Positions 54,363 to 62,938 of a DNA stretch of 64,000 bases are shown here, piece after piece. The DNA is from Rhodobacteraceae bacterium UBA1943 (GTDB taxonomy: Bacteria; Pseudomonadota; Alphaproteobacteria; Rhodobacterales; Rhodobacteraceae), in NCBI GenBank assembly GCA_002336845.1, contig DDEX01000108.1:48404-112403 (forward strand). The letters run 5' to 3'. The notes below the pieces were generated by a model. That model was not told the origin of the DNA and did not search any database. It saw only the letters and a program-made list of their open reading frames with translations. Position 1 is the first letter of the stretch; every line of letters begins with the position of its first letter. A program made the position numbers and the translations under genes.

Positions 54363-54412
54363 CCCGTCACCACAGGCGCTATGGTCACCACGCTAGCGGC
54401 AAGGAGACGGCG

Positions 54413-55111
54413 ATGCAAAAGGTTGCGGTGATCACGGCGGGCGGTTCTGGCATGGGTGCGGCGGCGGCGCGGCGGCTGGCGGCCGATGGCTACGGCGTGG
54501 CGATCCTGTCCTCTTCGGGCAAGGGTGAGGCGCTGGCAAGGGAACTGGGAGGCGTCGGGATCACCGGCTCAAACCAGTCCACCGACGACGTGCAGCGCCT
54601 GATCGACGCCACCATGGCCCGCTGGGGCAGGATCGACGCGCTTGTGAACAGCGCGGGTCACGGCCCCCGCGCCCCGATTGCCGAAATCACCGATGAGGTC
54701 TGGCATCAGGGCTTCGACATCTATTTCCTGTCGGCGGTGCGCCCTATCCGCCTTGTCACCCCGATCATGGCAGCCCAAGGCGCCGGTGCCATCGTCAACA
54801 TCACCACCTTCGCCACGTTCGAGCCTGACCCCGCCTTCCCCACCTCCGCCGTTGCCCGCGCGGGCCTTGCCGCATTCACCAAACTTTACGCCGACGCCCA
54901 TGCTGCCAAGGGCATCCGCATCAACAACGTGCTGCCCGGCTTCATCGACTCGCTGTCCGAGAAAGAGGAATTCCGTGCCCGCATTCCGATGGGCCGCTAT
55001 GGCAAGGCGCAGGAAATCGCGGCGACGGTCAGCTTTCTGTGTTCGGAAGGTGCGGGCTATATCACAGGACAGAACCTGCGGGTCGATGGCGGCATCACGC
55101 GCTCGGTCTGA
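54413..55111 (+). CDS. SDR-family oxidoreductase lacking the usual YxxxK pair
   Basis: 232 residues. The coenzyme loop GGSGMGAAAA, NSAG and the C-terminal GYITGQNLRVDGG are normal for classical SDRs, but where Y-x3-K should be the sequence reads PTSAVARAGL (residues 143-152), with no Tyr and Arg instead of Lys. I recall a set of alphaproteobacterial homologues sharing this substitution, so it is probably not a local mutation. It may bind a nucleotide without dehydrogenase activity or use another chemistry. AAGGAGACGG precedes the ATG. Confidence 0.82.
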   Translation: MQKVAVITAGGSGMGAAAARRLAADGYGVAILSSSGKGEALARELGGVGITGSNQSTDDVQRLIDATMARWGRIDALVNSAGHGPRAPIAEITDEVWHQGFDIYFLSAVRPIRLVTPIMAAQGAGAIVNITTFATFEPDPAFPTSAVARAGLAAFTKLYADAHAAKGIRINNVLPGFIDSLSEKEEFRARIPMGRYGKAQEIAATVSFLCSEGAGYITGQNLRVDGGITRSV

Positions 55112-55150
55112 CCAAAAGGGCCACTTCTCTTGGCCGTGAGGATAGTGATC

Positions 55151-55453
55151 ATGTGCAGGTTCTGGCCCACCTCGGTTGGCCTCGCTTTGATGCTGTGCGC
55201 CATTTGGGGCTGCACAACTGCAAAGGTGGCAGAAAGCAAAGCCGGGTTCAGGAGTGTCACCTATAGCCGTGTCGTAGAAGTCAACCTCGGCTTTGAGCGG
55301 TTATTCGCATGGGGACGCATGGATGCAGGGCGAAAGGTTGCACAGCGGGCGGCGCACAGGTTCTGCGCGCCAGAGAAATCCGCATCCGACGTTCTTCTTG
55401 GCCCTGCGTTTGTAAACGCCAGAAGCTACTATTTTTCGTGCCTTGCGAAGTAG
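55151..55453 (+). CDS. Hypothetical small exported protein, possible lipoprotein
   Basis: 100 residues. A hydrophobic N-terminus (about 6-24) ends in IWGC, an imperfect lipobox, and the remainder is polar with two more cysteines. I recognise no family. The ATG at 55151 follows GAGGATAG by a few bases; upstream in-frame TTG or GTG starts are possible. Base composition is less G+C-rich than in the neighbours. It may be a real lipoprotein or a chance frame. Confidence 0.45.
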   Translation: MCRFWPTSVGLALMLCAIWGCTTAKVAESKAGFRSVTYSRVVEVNLGFERLFAWGRMDAGRKVAQRAAHRFCAPEKSASDVLLGPAFVNARSYYFSCLAK

Positions 55454-55491
55454 TAGAGCAGGCAATCGTCGCCCTCACCTCGCACGTCTGA

Positions 55492-55605
55492 CTACCGCCG
55501 CTGTTCCCGTCTCAGCGCGACGGCAGCCAGCATCGCCATAAGCACCAGCCACAAAAGCCCCGGCTTCGGCTTCGCATTTTTCGGAATGTTCAGATTCGGG
55601 TCCAT
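55492..55605 (-). CDS. Small single-helix membrane protein (37 residues)
   Basis: A 38-codon frame: MDPNLNIPKNAKPKPG, a hydrophobic stretch of about 14 residues (LLWLVLMAMLAAVA), then a basic end LRREQRR. AGGATCGGGGG lies directly before the ATG, and the layout of Lys/Pro-rich head, one helix and Arg-rich tail looks like a genuine small membrane protein. No family is known to me. It is divergent from pheT with a 98-base gap. Confidence 0.5.
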   Translation of the reverse strand: MDPNLNIPKNAKPKPGLLWLVLMAMLAAVALRREQRR

Positions 55606-55703
55606 CCCCCGATCCTATCACGCCTGCCCCGCTTCCCCTTTGCGGCATTTCGCGCTAATCCCCATCCCGACCCGCCAATTGCCGAAACCGGAAGGCCAGA
55701 CCG

Positions 55704-58112
55704 ATGAAATTCACGCTCTCGTGGCTCAAGGATCACCTCGACACCGCCGCTTCGGTGGAGGACATCGCCTATGCCCTGACCGACCTTGGGCTCGAGGTGG
55801 AGGAGATCGTCAACCCCGCCGCGCGTCTGACCGCCTTCACTCTGGCCAAGGTGGTCGAGGCGACCCAGCACCCCGATGCCGACCGGCTGCGCGTCTGCAA
55901 GGTGATGACGGATGAGGGCGAAAAGCAGATCGTTTGTGGCGCGCCCAATGCCCGCGCCGGGATCACGGTGGTTCTGGCAAAGCCGGGCGATTATGTGCCG
56001 GGCATCGACGTGACCCTTGGCGTCGGCAAGATCCGCGGCGTCGAATCCCACGGCATGATGTGTTCGGAACGCGAGCTGGAGCTGTCGGACGAACACAATG
56101 GCATCATTGAACTGCCCTCAGGCGAGGTGGGTCAGAAGTTCACCGATTGGCTGGCGGCGAACAACCCCGGCGCGGTCGATCCGATGTTCCACATCAAGAT
56201 CACCCCCAACCGCCCCGACGCGTTGGGCGTGCGCGGCGTGGCGCGCGATCTGGCCGCACGCGGCCTTGGAACGCTGAAGCCGCTTGCGCCCGTTACCGTG
56301 GCGGGCACCTTCCCCTCGCCCATCGGCGTAACCCTTGCGCCGGAAGTGGCGGACAAGGCCTGCCCCCATTTCCTGGGCCGTGTGATCCGTGGCGTCAAGA
56401 ACGGCCCTTCCCCGGCTTGGCTGCAACAGCGGCTGAAGGCGATCGGCCTGCGCCCGATTTCGGTTCTGGTGGATATTACCAACCTGTTCACCTTTGACCT
56501 CAATCGCCCGCTGCATGTGTTCGACGCGGCCAAGGTCAAGGGCAACCTCGTGGTGCGTTCGGCGGTCGAGGGCGAAAGCCTGCTGGCGCTGGATGGCAAG
56601 ACCTATGCCCTGCAACCGGGTATGACGATCATCGCCGATGATCATGGCGTCGAATCCCTTGGCGGCGTGATGGGGGGCGAGTCGTCGGGTTGTTCTGGTG
56701 ACACCACGGAAGTGTTCCTTGAAGCCGCCTATTTCGACCCGATCCGCACCGCCACCACGGGCCGCGCGCTGAAGATCAACTCGGATGCCCGCTATCGGTT
56801 TGAACGCGGCATCGACCCTGCCTTCACGGCGGAGGGGATCGAGCGCGCGACGCAACTGATCATCGACCTTTGCGGTGGTGAGGCGTCGGAATTGGTCATT
56901 GCAGGCAAGGCCCCCGACACCAGTCGCGCCTATCGGCTGGATACCGCCCGCCTGATCAGCCTTGTCGGCATGGACATTCCCCCCGCCACCCAGCGCGCCA
57001 CGTTGGAAGCCTTGGGCTTTACCCTGAACGGTGACATGGCAACCCCGCCCTCGTGGCGGCCAGATGTGCTGGGCGAAGCGGATCTGGTTGAGGAGGTCGC
57101 CCGCATCGCCTCGCTGACCAAGCTGGAAGGCAAGCCGCTGACCCGTGCCACGCCGGGCGTGCTGCGCCCGATCCTGACCCCCATCCAGATGCGGGAAAAG
57201 GCGGCGCGGCGCACGATTGCAGCCTTGGGTTACAACGAATGCGTGACCTATTCCTTCATCGACGAAGGTGCTGCGAAGCTGTTCGGCGGCGGCACCGATG
57301 CGGTTCGTGTGGAAAACCCGATTTCTTCTGAAATGACCCATCTGCGCCCCGATCTGCTGCCCGGCCTGTTGCGCGCGGCTGCCCGCAATCAGGCGCGCGG
57401 TTTCGGCGATCTGGCGCTGGCGGAAATCGGGCCGGTCTTTGCCGGCGGTGAGCCGGGCGAACAGGCGCTTCATGCGACCGGCCTGTTGGTTGGTGCCGCC
57501 GCCCCGCGCGACCCCTACGGCAGCCGCCGCCCCGTCGATGTGTTTGACGCCAAGGCAGATGTGGAGGCGGTTCTGGCCGCCCTTGGCGCGCCTGTCCGCG
57601 TGCAGGTGGGCCGCAAGGTTGCGGGCTGGTGGCACCCCGGCCGGTCTGGCGCCATCGGTCTTGGGCCGAATGTCATGGCCACCTTCGGCGAGGTTCACCC
57701 AAAGGTGCTGGCCGAGATGGGCGTGAAAGGCCCGGCGGTGGCCTTTACGGTTCTGGTGGCCAGTGTGCCCTTCCCCAAGGTGAAAACCCCGACCCGCCCG
57801 GCGCTGACCATCAGCGACCTGCAAGCGGTGGATCGCGATTTTGCCTTTGTGGTGGACAAGGGGGTCGAGGCGCTGACGGCGGTTCAGGCCGCCCAAGGTG
57901 CCGACAAGGGGCTGATCGAAAGCGTCCGCGTGTTCGACCAGTTCACCGGCGAGAAGGCCGAGGCGCAGATGGGCCAAGGCAAGAAGTCCATCGCCCTGAC
58001 CGTGCGCCTGCAACCCACCACCGCGACCCTGACCGATGCCGACATCGAAGCCGTGTCGAAAAAGATCGTCGAGAAGGTGACCAAGGCTACCGGCGGCACG
58101 TTGCGGGGCTGA
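55704..58112 (+). CDS. pheT: Phenylalanine-tRNA ligase beta subunit
   Basis: 802 residues with the full beta-subunit order: N-terminal B1, an EMAP-II-like tRNA-binding domain at about 40-150 (VCGAPNARAG), B3/B4 and B5 domains, the catalytic-like core with EAAYFDPIRTATTGRALKI and RFERGIDP, and the C-terminal ferredoxin-fold anticodon-binding domain (RDFAFVVDKGVEALT). Pairs with PheS to charge tRNA-Phe. pheS is not next to it here, as is common in related genomes. The stop abuts that of the convergent flavin-binding protein gene. Confidence 0.97.
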   Translation: MKFTLSWLKDHLDTAASVEDIAYALTDLGLEVEEIVNPAARLTAFTLAKVVEATQHPDADRLRVCKVMTDEGEKQIVCGAPNARAGITVVLAKPGDYVPGIDVTLGVGKIRGVESHGMMCSERELELSDEHNGIIELPSGEVGQKFTDWLAANNPGAVDPMFHIKITPNRPDALGVRGVARDLAARGLGTLKPLAPVTVAGTFPSPIGVTLAPEVADKACPHFLGRVIRGVKNGPSPAWLQQRLKAIGLRPISVLVDITNLFTFDLNRPLHVFDAAKVKGNLVVRSAVEGESLLALDGKTYALQPGMTIIADDHGVESLGGVMGGESSGCSGDTTEVFLEAAYFDPIRTATTGRALKINSDARYRFERGIDPAFTAEGIERATQLIIDLCGGEASELVIAGKAPDTSRAYRLDTARLISLVGMDIPPATQRATLEALGFTLNGDMATPPSWRPDVLGEADLVEEVARIASLTKLEGKPLTRATPGVLRPILTPIQMREKAARRTIAALGYNECVTYSFIDEGAAKLFGGGTDAVRVENPISSEMTHLRPDLLPGLLRAAARNQARGFGDLALAEIGPVFAGGEPGEQALHATGLLVGAAAPRDPYGSRRPVDVFDAKADVEAVLAALGAPVRVQVGRKVAGWWHPGRSGAIGLGPNVMATFGEVHPKVLAEMGVKGPAVAFTVLVASVPFPKVKTPTRPALTISDLQAVDRDFAFVVDKGVEALTAVQAAQGADKGLIESVRVFDQFTGEKAEAQMGQGKKSIALTVRLQPTTATLTDADIEAVSKKIVEKVTKATGGTLRG

Positions 58113-58823
58113 TCAGCCCCGCTCATACACCGCTTGAGTCTCTGTCAGCACCTCGTCAAGGCGGCGGCCGGGGGCATAGGGGGCCATGTCGGCCCCCATC
58201 ACCAGCCCCGGCAGCAGCGCGGAGCTGGGCTGCGGTGCCCCCAGAACCGTCGTCACCGGAATGACCCCTGCCCAGACCGGATGGTTGCCATCCTCCTCAT
58301 CATCGCCCACGCCTTTGGCGCGGATCTTGGCCGAGGCTTCCGTGATCGGCATCCGTATCACCCCCGTCGCCTTCACCTCTTGCGGGGTGATCGCGCGCAA
58401 AGCCCGGCTGCGGCCCGGATAAAACCGATCTGTCGCAGCGATAAGCTGCGCCATCTTTTCCTCGGGGTCATTCACCAGCTCTGTCACACCAAAGCATATG
58501 GCCGAGCGGTAGTTGGCCGAATGGTTGAACCCCGAGCGCGCCAGAACAAGCCCGTCCACATGCGACACCACCACACAGGCCTGCACCCCTGTTGCCAGAT
58601 GGCGGATCATCCGGCTGGCGGATGAGCCATGCCAATACAGTACCTCGCCCTCACGCCAGATCAGGGTCGGAGTGCAAAAAGGTTGCCCCTCCAGCACATA
58701 AGACACATGGGCCAGCATTGCCGCATCAAGGATGGCATGAACCGTGGCATGGTCGTAACTTCCTCGCTCCGGCGCGCGCTTCACACGGTTTCTGGGGGTG
58801 ATGGGGTAGGACTGCGAGGTCAT
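58113..58823 (-). CDS. Pyridoxamine 5'-phosphate oxidase-family flavin-binding protein
   Basis: 236 residues of the split-barrel flavin-binding family: HVSYVLEGQPFCTPTLIW, LYWHGSSASRMIRH and NYRSAICFG. This branch (often annotated as Nim/PNPOx-like) binds FMN or F420-like cofactors or haem; true PNPOx activity is not implied. The gene is divergent from a MocR-type regulator, which suggests that the regulator controls it, possibly in response to PLP status. Start at ATG 58823. Confidence 0.88.
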   Translation of the reverse strand: MTSQSYPITPRNRVKRAPERGSYDHATVHAILDAAMLAHVSYVLEGQPFCTPTLIWREGEVLYWHGSSASRMIRHLATGVQACVVVSHVDGLVLARSGFNHSANYRSAICFGVTELVNDPEEKMAQLIAATDRFYPGRSRALRAITPQEVKATGVIRMPITEASAKIRAKGVGDDEEDGNHPVWAGVIPVTTVLGAPQPSSALLPGLVMGADMAPYAPGRRLDEVLTETQAVYERG

Positions 58824-58862
58824 GGTCTTGCCTTTCTGGTGGGGATGACGCAGCGATATGCG

Positions 58863-58889
58863 GGAACATTGGTTCCACAAAGGTCCAAT
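58863..58889. promoter_or_regulatory. Candidate MocR operator between the two divergent genes
   Basis: GGAAC (58863-58867) and GTTCC (58872-58876) form an inverted repeat with a four-base spacer; ATTGG (58868-58872) and CCAAT (58885-58889) form a second, longer dyad, and TTGGTTCCA/AAGGTCCAA read as near direct repeats. All lie within the 69-base gap, just before the MocR start, where autoregulators of this family bind. Confidence 0.45.
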
Positions 58890-58892
58890 CTT

Positions 58893-60311
58893 ATGTCGGA
58901 TCATCAGACCAATTCTGCTGACTGGTCGGGCCTGACCCCAATCCTGCGGCCAGAAGGCCCACGCGCCCGTGCCCTCTATGCCGCGCTGCGCGGGCTGATC
59001 GAGGGTGGCACTTTGCAGGCCGGCGCCAAGCTGCCACCCACCCGCGACCTTGCCGCACGCTTTGCCGTGTCACGCGGGGCGGCGGTCGCGGCCTATGAAC
59101 AACTGCTGGCCGAGGGTTTCGCGCAGGCGCGCGTGGGGGCGGGCACCTTTGTCGCGGCCCATGTTCCGCGCCTTGGGCCGGAACCTGCGCCCCCGGCCTT
59201 GCCAGACATGCCGCGCTATGACCTGCCCGGCGCCATTGGCACCGGCTTTGACGATGACCGCACCAGGCGGCAGTTGCGCGCCTGTCTGAACCGCCACCTG
59301 CTGCCGCCCGGTGGTGCGCATCTGCGCTATGGCGACCCGCGCGGCTCGGCCGGGTTGCGGGCCGAGGTTGCGAGCTACCTGCGCAGCGCGCGCGGCGTGC
59401 GCTGCACGGCGGATCAGATCATCCTGACCGGGGGCAGCCAGCAGGCGCTGGATCTGATCTTGCGCGCGGTCTTGTGCCCTGGCGATGCGGTGTGGTTCGA
59501 AGACCCCGGCTATCCCAGCGCGCGTCTGGCGCTTGAGGGGGCAGGAATGCGGCTCGTGCCGGTGCCGGTCGATGAGCAGGGGCTGGACGTCGCTGCTGGC
59601 ATCGCCGCCGCGCCACAGGCACGGGCCGCCTATGTCACCCCCTCGCATCAATATCCGATGGGGGTGGTGATGACGATGGCGCGACGGCTGGCGCTGATCG
59701 CCTGGGCAAGGGCGGCAGGCGCCTGGATCATCGAGGATGATTACGACAGCGAATTCCGCTTTGCCGGGGCCCCCCTGACGGCCCTGCAAGGACTGGATGA
59801 TGGCGGCCGTGTCATCTACATCGGCACATTCGCCAAGGCCCTGTTTCCCGGCCTTCGGCTCGGCTATCTGGTGTTGCCGCCGGACCTTTTGGGCCCCGTA
59901 GTGCAGGTGCGCGCCCGGATTGACCGCTCGCCGCCCGTCCTCGCCGAAGCTGCGCTGGCCGAATTCCTGCGCGACGGCCATTTTGCCGCGCACCTGCGCC
60001 GCAACCGCCGCCGGGCCGAGGCGGCGCGCGATGCGATGGTTCAGGCGCTGGTCGAGCTTGGACTGCCCGTCAGCCCGCCTCAACAAGGGCTGCACCTGAT
60101 CGTTCCCTTGCCGCCCGGAACGGATGACCGCAGCCTGATCGTCCCGCTGGCAGAACACGGGCTTGCCGCGCGGCCCTTGTCATCGCTGTCCCTCGGGCCA
60201 GATGCCCGGGCCGGCCTTGTCATGGGCTTTTCCGGCTTTTCACCCGAAGCGATCCGCGCCGCGATTGCCTGCGCCGCCCCGGTGCTTACTTCGCCCCGAA
60301 CAGCCGCTTGA
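58893..60311 (+). CDS. MocR/GntR-family regulator with aminotransferase-like domain
   Basis: 472 residues: a GntR winged helix (about 20-85, LPPTRDLAARFAVSRGAAVAAYEQL) fused to a fold-type I aminotransferase domain (about 110-465) with the aspartate in EDDYDSEFR and the PLP-binding lysine in TFAKALFPGLRLGY. MocR proteins use PLP or amino compounds as effectors, for example PdxR and TauR. Start at ATG 58893; earlier in-frame starts lie inside the divergent gene. The last 26 bases overlap the convergent DUF1523 gene. Confidence 0.92.
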   Translation: MSDHQTNSADWSGLTPILRPEGPRARALYAALRGLIEGGTLQAGAKLPPTRDLAARFAVSRGAAVAAYEQLLAEGFAQARVGAGTFVAAHVPRLGPEPAPPALPDMPRYDLPGAIGTGFDDDRTRRQLRACLNRHLLPPGGAHLRYGDPRGSAGLRAEVASYLRSARGVRCTADQIILTGGSQQALDLILRAVLCPGDAVWFEDPGYPSARLALEGAGMRLVPVPVDEQGLDVAAGIAAAPQARAAYVTPSHQYPMGVVMTMARRLALIAWARAAGAWIIEDDYDSEFRFAGAPLTALQGLDDGGRVIYIGTFAKALFPGLRLGYLVLPPDLLGPVVQVRARIDRSPPVLAEAALAEFLRDGHFAAHLRRNRRRAEAARDAMVQALVELGLPVSPPQQGLHLIVPLPPGTDDRSLIVPLAEHGLAARPLSSLSLGPDARAGLVMGFSGFSPEAIRAAIACAAPVLTSPRTAA

Positions 60312-60936
60312 TCCGGGCCCAGAGGCCGCTTGCCTGCGCCTCGGCGCTGTCGAAAGCCTCGCCCATGTTGGCTGCCGCCGGTTCCACCGTGCGCTCCCAG
60401 AACTGTGCCCACATGCGCCGGACCATCACGACGATGAAGAGCAGGAACAGGATGGCAATTATGCTGACCCAAGGAATGATCTGCTCATCCGGGCCGCTGG
60501 CCAGCCGCACGCTGACAGCATTCGGATAGATGGACAGGATCGGCAGCCGCCAGCCGTAATGCGTGACCACCACCCATTTCGGCGCTTCGGCGGTGGATTT
60601 CAGGTTGCCTGCCTCGGCCTGCAAGTTCGATGAGTCGTATTTGAAATAGGGCGGCCAGATCCAACCGGTATCCTCATTGCGATACACCATCGGCTTGCCG
60701 TTCTCGTAAACCGCCTCGATGAACCGGATGTCCCGGGTCTGGGTGCTTTCCGCCGTGCCGGTATCGGGGTTGGAATAGGCCCAGGAATTCTCGGCCCCCA
60801 CCGTGGTCAGCCGGTTATAGGTGTTGGTGATGCGCACGATGTCGTGCTGTGGCAGGGTGTAATGCAGGAAGCCCAGCACGAACAGCACCAGCGCACCGCG
60901 AAACACCCATTTCGCCCAGAACAAGAAACGCGCCAT
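60286..60936 (-). CDS. DUF1523-family membrane protein
   Basis: 216 residues: one N-terminal membrane helix (about 8-27), a periplasmic domain with HDIVRITNTYNRL, IRFIEAVYENGKPMVYRNEDTG and HYGWRLPILSIYPNAV, a second helix (about 155-173) and an amphipathic tail. This is the DUF1523 pattern, found mostly in Rhodobacteraceae, with unknown function. It is the last gene of the five-gene minus-strand set and follows the preceding gene after 12 bases. Confidence 0.8.
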   Translation of the reverse strand: MARFLFWAKWVFRGALVLFVLGFLHYTLPQHDIVRITNTYNRLTTVGAENSWAYSNPDTGTAESTQTRDIRFIEAVYENGKPMVYRNEDTGWIWPPYFKYDSSNLQAEAGNLKSTAEAPKWVVVTHYGWRLPILSIYPNAVSVRLASGPDEQIIPWVSIIAILFLLFIVVMVRRMWAQFWERTVEPAAANMGEAFDSAEAQASGLWARIKRLFGAK

Positions 60937-60948
60937 CTTGGCCCCCGA

Positions 60949-61230
60949 TCAGTTGTAATTCACCAGATAGACAGTCACCGCCGCCACGACCAGAGGCACG
61001 ATGTAAACCAGCAAAATCAGCTTGCGCCGGAAAGAATGTCGCCAGGCCTCCATCCCACCCTCGATAAAGACCGCGCGCTCATCCGGCAGGCGGCCTTCGT
61101 TGGCAGGGTCCGTATCCCATTCCTTCTCCAGCGCCTCGCGCCTGGTGGAGCGGGCATAGACCGAGACCAGAAGGTAGATCACCGTCAGAAGGACGAAGCC
61201 CAGAAGTCCGGCGCGCAGAAGGCCAATCAT
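60949..61230 (-). CDS. Small two-helix membrane protein
   Basis: 93 residues: helix one at about 5-25, a charged middle part (TRREALEKEWDTDPANEGR) and helix two at about 72-90. No family known to me. The start overlaps the stop of the DUF6638 gene by four bases, so it belongs to the AAA operon. Confidence 0.72.
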   Translation of the reverse strand: MIGLLRAGLLGFVLLTVIYLLVSVYARSTRREALEKEWDTDPANEGRLPDERAVFIEGGMEAWRHSFRRKLILLVYIVPLVVAAVTVYLVNYN

Positions 61231-62588
61231 CGTCCATCCCTGTTCACTGCGCCCCAGGGGCCAAGCACCTGGCCCATGTCGAGGGATGGCTTGGGGTGGG
61301 GCCTGTCGCGCGTGTCCATCGACGGCTCGGGGCCGAACAGGGCCTCGCGCGCGCCCTGCGCATCCACCTTGTATTCGCGTTCCAGAAAATCAACCACCCA
61401 TTGCCGTTTGCGGTCGGACCAGGTGGCATACTGGGCGTAGAACAGTTCCTTGTGCGTGATGAACATCTGCCGCACGTCCATTGGCGACAGTTCGGCCAGC
61501 AGCATGTTCACAAGGTCGCGGTCTGGCCCCGGTGCACCGCGCAATGTGTAGAAATAACACGGATGCTCGCTGCTGATGCGCGGCCATTGGCCCTGCCCCT
61601 CGACCCAGCGGAGGAGGGCGGCAAGGCCAAGGAACTCATCTGGCAGGCTGTCGCCCAGCCGATAGGCGATCTTGCGAAGTTCGGTGCGGCGGGCATCGGC
61701 GATGTCGATGCCCAGCTCCTCCGCTGCCTCGACCAGAATGAAATCCATCTTCTGTCGCAAGACCGCAGCCGCATCGACGCCCCGCGCCTGCACGATGGGT
61801 TCAACAAGGCCATTGCGCCCCAGCCAGTCGGCAATCGCGTTGCGCTGCGTCAGGTCCATCACCGGGGCAATCGGCATGTTTCCCAGGCTTTCGCGCGGCA
61901 TCGCGCTGATCACGCCGGGAAAGCGCACATCCTGAAAAATGTAGATGCCGCCGAAATGACTGGTCCAGAAATTCGGTTGCTGGAATGTCATGGCGGGCAG
62001 GGCAATCGGCACCCGCGTCACATCGCCGGTTTTCCGCGCCAGTTCGATCATCTGGGCAATCAGCGCGTCATCGCGCCAGTCATCGCCCGGCCCCCGGAAC
62101 CGATCAATCAGCCCGGTCAGCTTTTCGGCATCCGCCACATGGCCGCCGATCGTATCGGCCTCAACCGTGACTTGTTTCATCTCCAGCAGACGGGCCGGGG
62201 TGGACACTTCATAGACCGAGCCCTGCAACTCCCCCGCCACCGCATCCCGCGCGGTCAGGGCAAACAACTGCGCCTCGTTCTTCTCGATGAACTGGGTCAG
62301 GATGCCCCGAGAGGTCGAGAATTTCATATTCAAGAGCGGCGCGGTTTTCTGGCTGGTGGTCAGCAAGATGAACTGCCGGTTCGCGCCATTGGGGTTGAGG
62401 TAAAGCGGGTCGCCCAACTCATCCCCGATTTCCGGCGAATAGCCAGAGATGTCGATGTGGAAATCCTTCAGCCCGGTGGTCTTGCCGGTGAGGTGTTTCA
62501 GCGCACGGTTATACCGCTCGACCAAAGCCGGGGAGGAGATTTCGACAAGGTTGCCGAACATGAGGCCGGCGGCGATGAGGCGGTTCAT
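61227..62588 (-). CDS. DUF6638-family protein
   Basis: 453 residues without membrane helices after the first 15. I associate the pattern (MNRLIAAGLMFGNLVEI, later SHFGGIYIFQDVRFPGVIS and ELSPMDVRQMFITHKELFY) with DUF6638, found in Rhodobacteraceae near AAA ATPase genes. No catalytic motif can be named. Overlaps by four bases with both neighbours suggest a fixed stoichiometric relation with the ATPase. Function unknown. Confidence 0.72.
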   Translation of the reverse strand: MNRLIAAGLMFGNLVEISSPALVERYNRALKHLTGKTTGLKDFHIDISGYSPEIGDELGDPLYLNPNGANRQFILLTTSQKTAPLLNMKFSTSRGILTQFIEKNEAQLFALTARDAVAGELQGSVYEVSTPARLLEMKQVTVEADTIGGHVADAEKLTGLIDRFRGPGDDWRDDALIAQMIELARKTGDVTRVPIALPAMTFQQPNFWTSHFGGIYIFQDVRFPGVISAMPRESLGNMPIAPVMDLTQRNAIADWLGRNGLVEPIVQARGVDAAAVLRQKMDFILVEAAEELGIDIADARRTELRKIAYRLGDSLPDEFLGLAALLRWVEGQGQWPRISSEHPCYFYTLRGAPGPDRDLVNMLLAELSPMDVRQMFITHKELFYAQYATWSDRKRQWVVDFLEREYKVDAQGAREALFGPEPSMDTRDRPHPKPSLDMGQVLGPWGAVNRDGR

Positions 62589-62938
62589 GGGGTCGGCCTC
62601 CGCCGTGCTATGTAAAGATCAGCAGCAAAAATACAGAAGCTAATAATCATGGGCATGTAGCCAAGTTGCAAATACCCCTTGGCACCGATCCTGTCGGCCA
62701 ATATCGGACCCAGCAATTGTGCAAAATGGAGTGATGTTGCCCTCGCGCCAAGGTGCAAGGCAAATGCCGTGAAAATACCGGCACCAATTGATAGCACCCT
62801 GTTCACACGCGGACGGGCCGGAATAAGGGAAGACAAACGATATGCATTGATCGGAAAGATGATCATCGCGCCTGCCAATGTCGTCAGGATCAGCACAAAC
62901 AGCAGGGAGTTCGAATGCTCACTCAGGCCCTCCATCAC
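62585..62938 (-). CDS. Hypothetical three-helix membrane protein
   Basis: 117 residues with hydrophobic stretches at about 12-35, 47-65 and 93-112. No family known to me. Its base composition is visibly lower in G+C than the genes on either side, which hints at a more recently gained or fast-changing gene, yet it overlaps both neighbours by four bases. A role as a variable membrane partner of the ATPase is a guess. Confidence 0.68.
   Translation of the reverse strand: MMEGLSEHSNSLLFVLILTTLAGAMIIFPINAYRLSSLIPARPRVNRVLSIGAGIFTAFALHLGARATSLHFAQLLGPILADRIGAKGYLQLGYMPMIISFCIFAADLYIARRRPTP

Noticed and set aside
55151..55453. Firm lipoprotein call for the 100-residue protein
   Set aside because: The residue before the cysteine pair is Trp-Gly, outside the normal lipobox, so lipid attachment is only a possibility.
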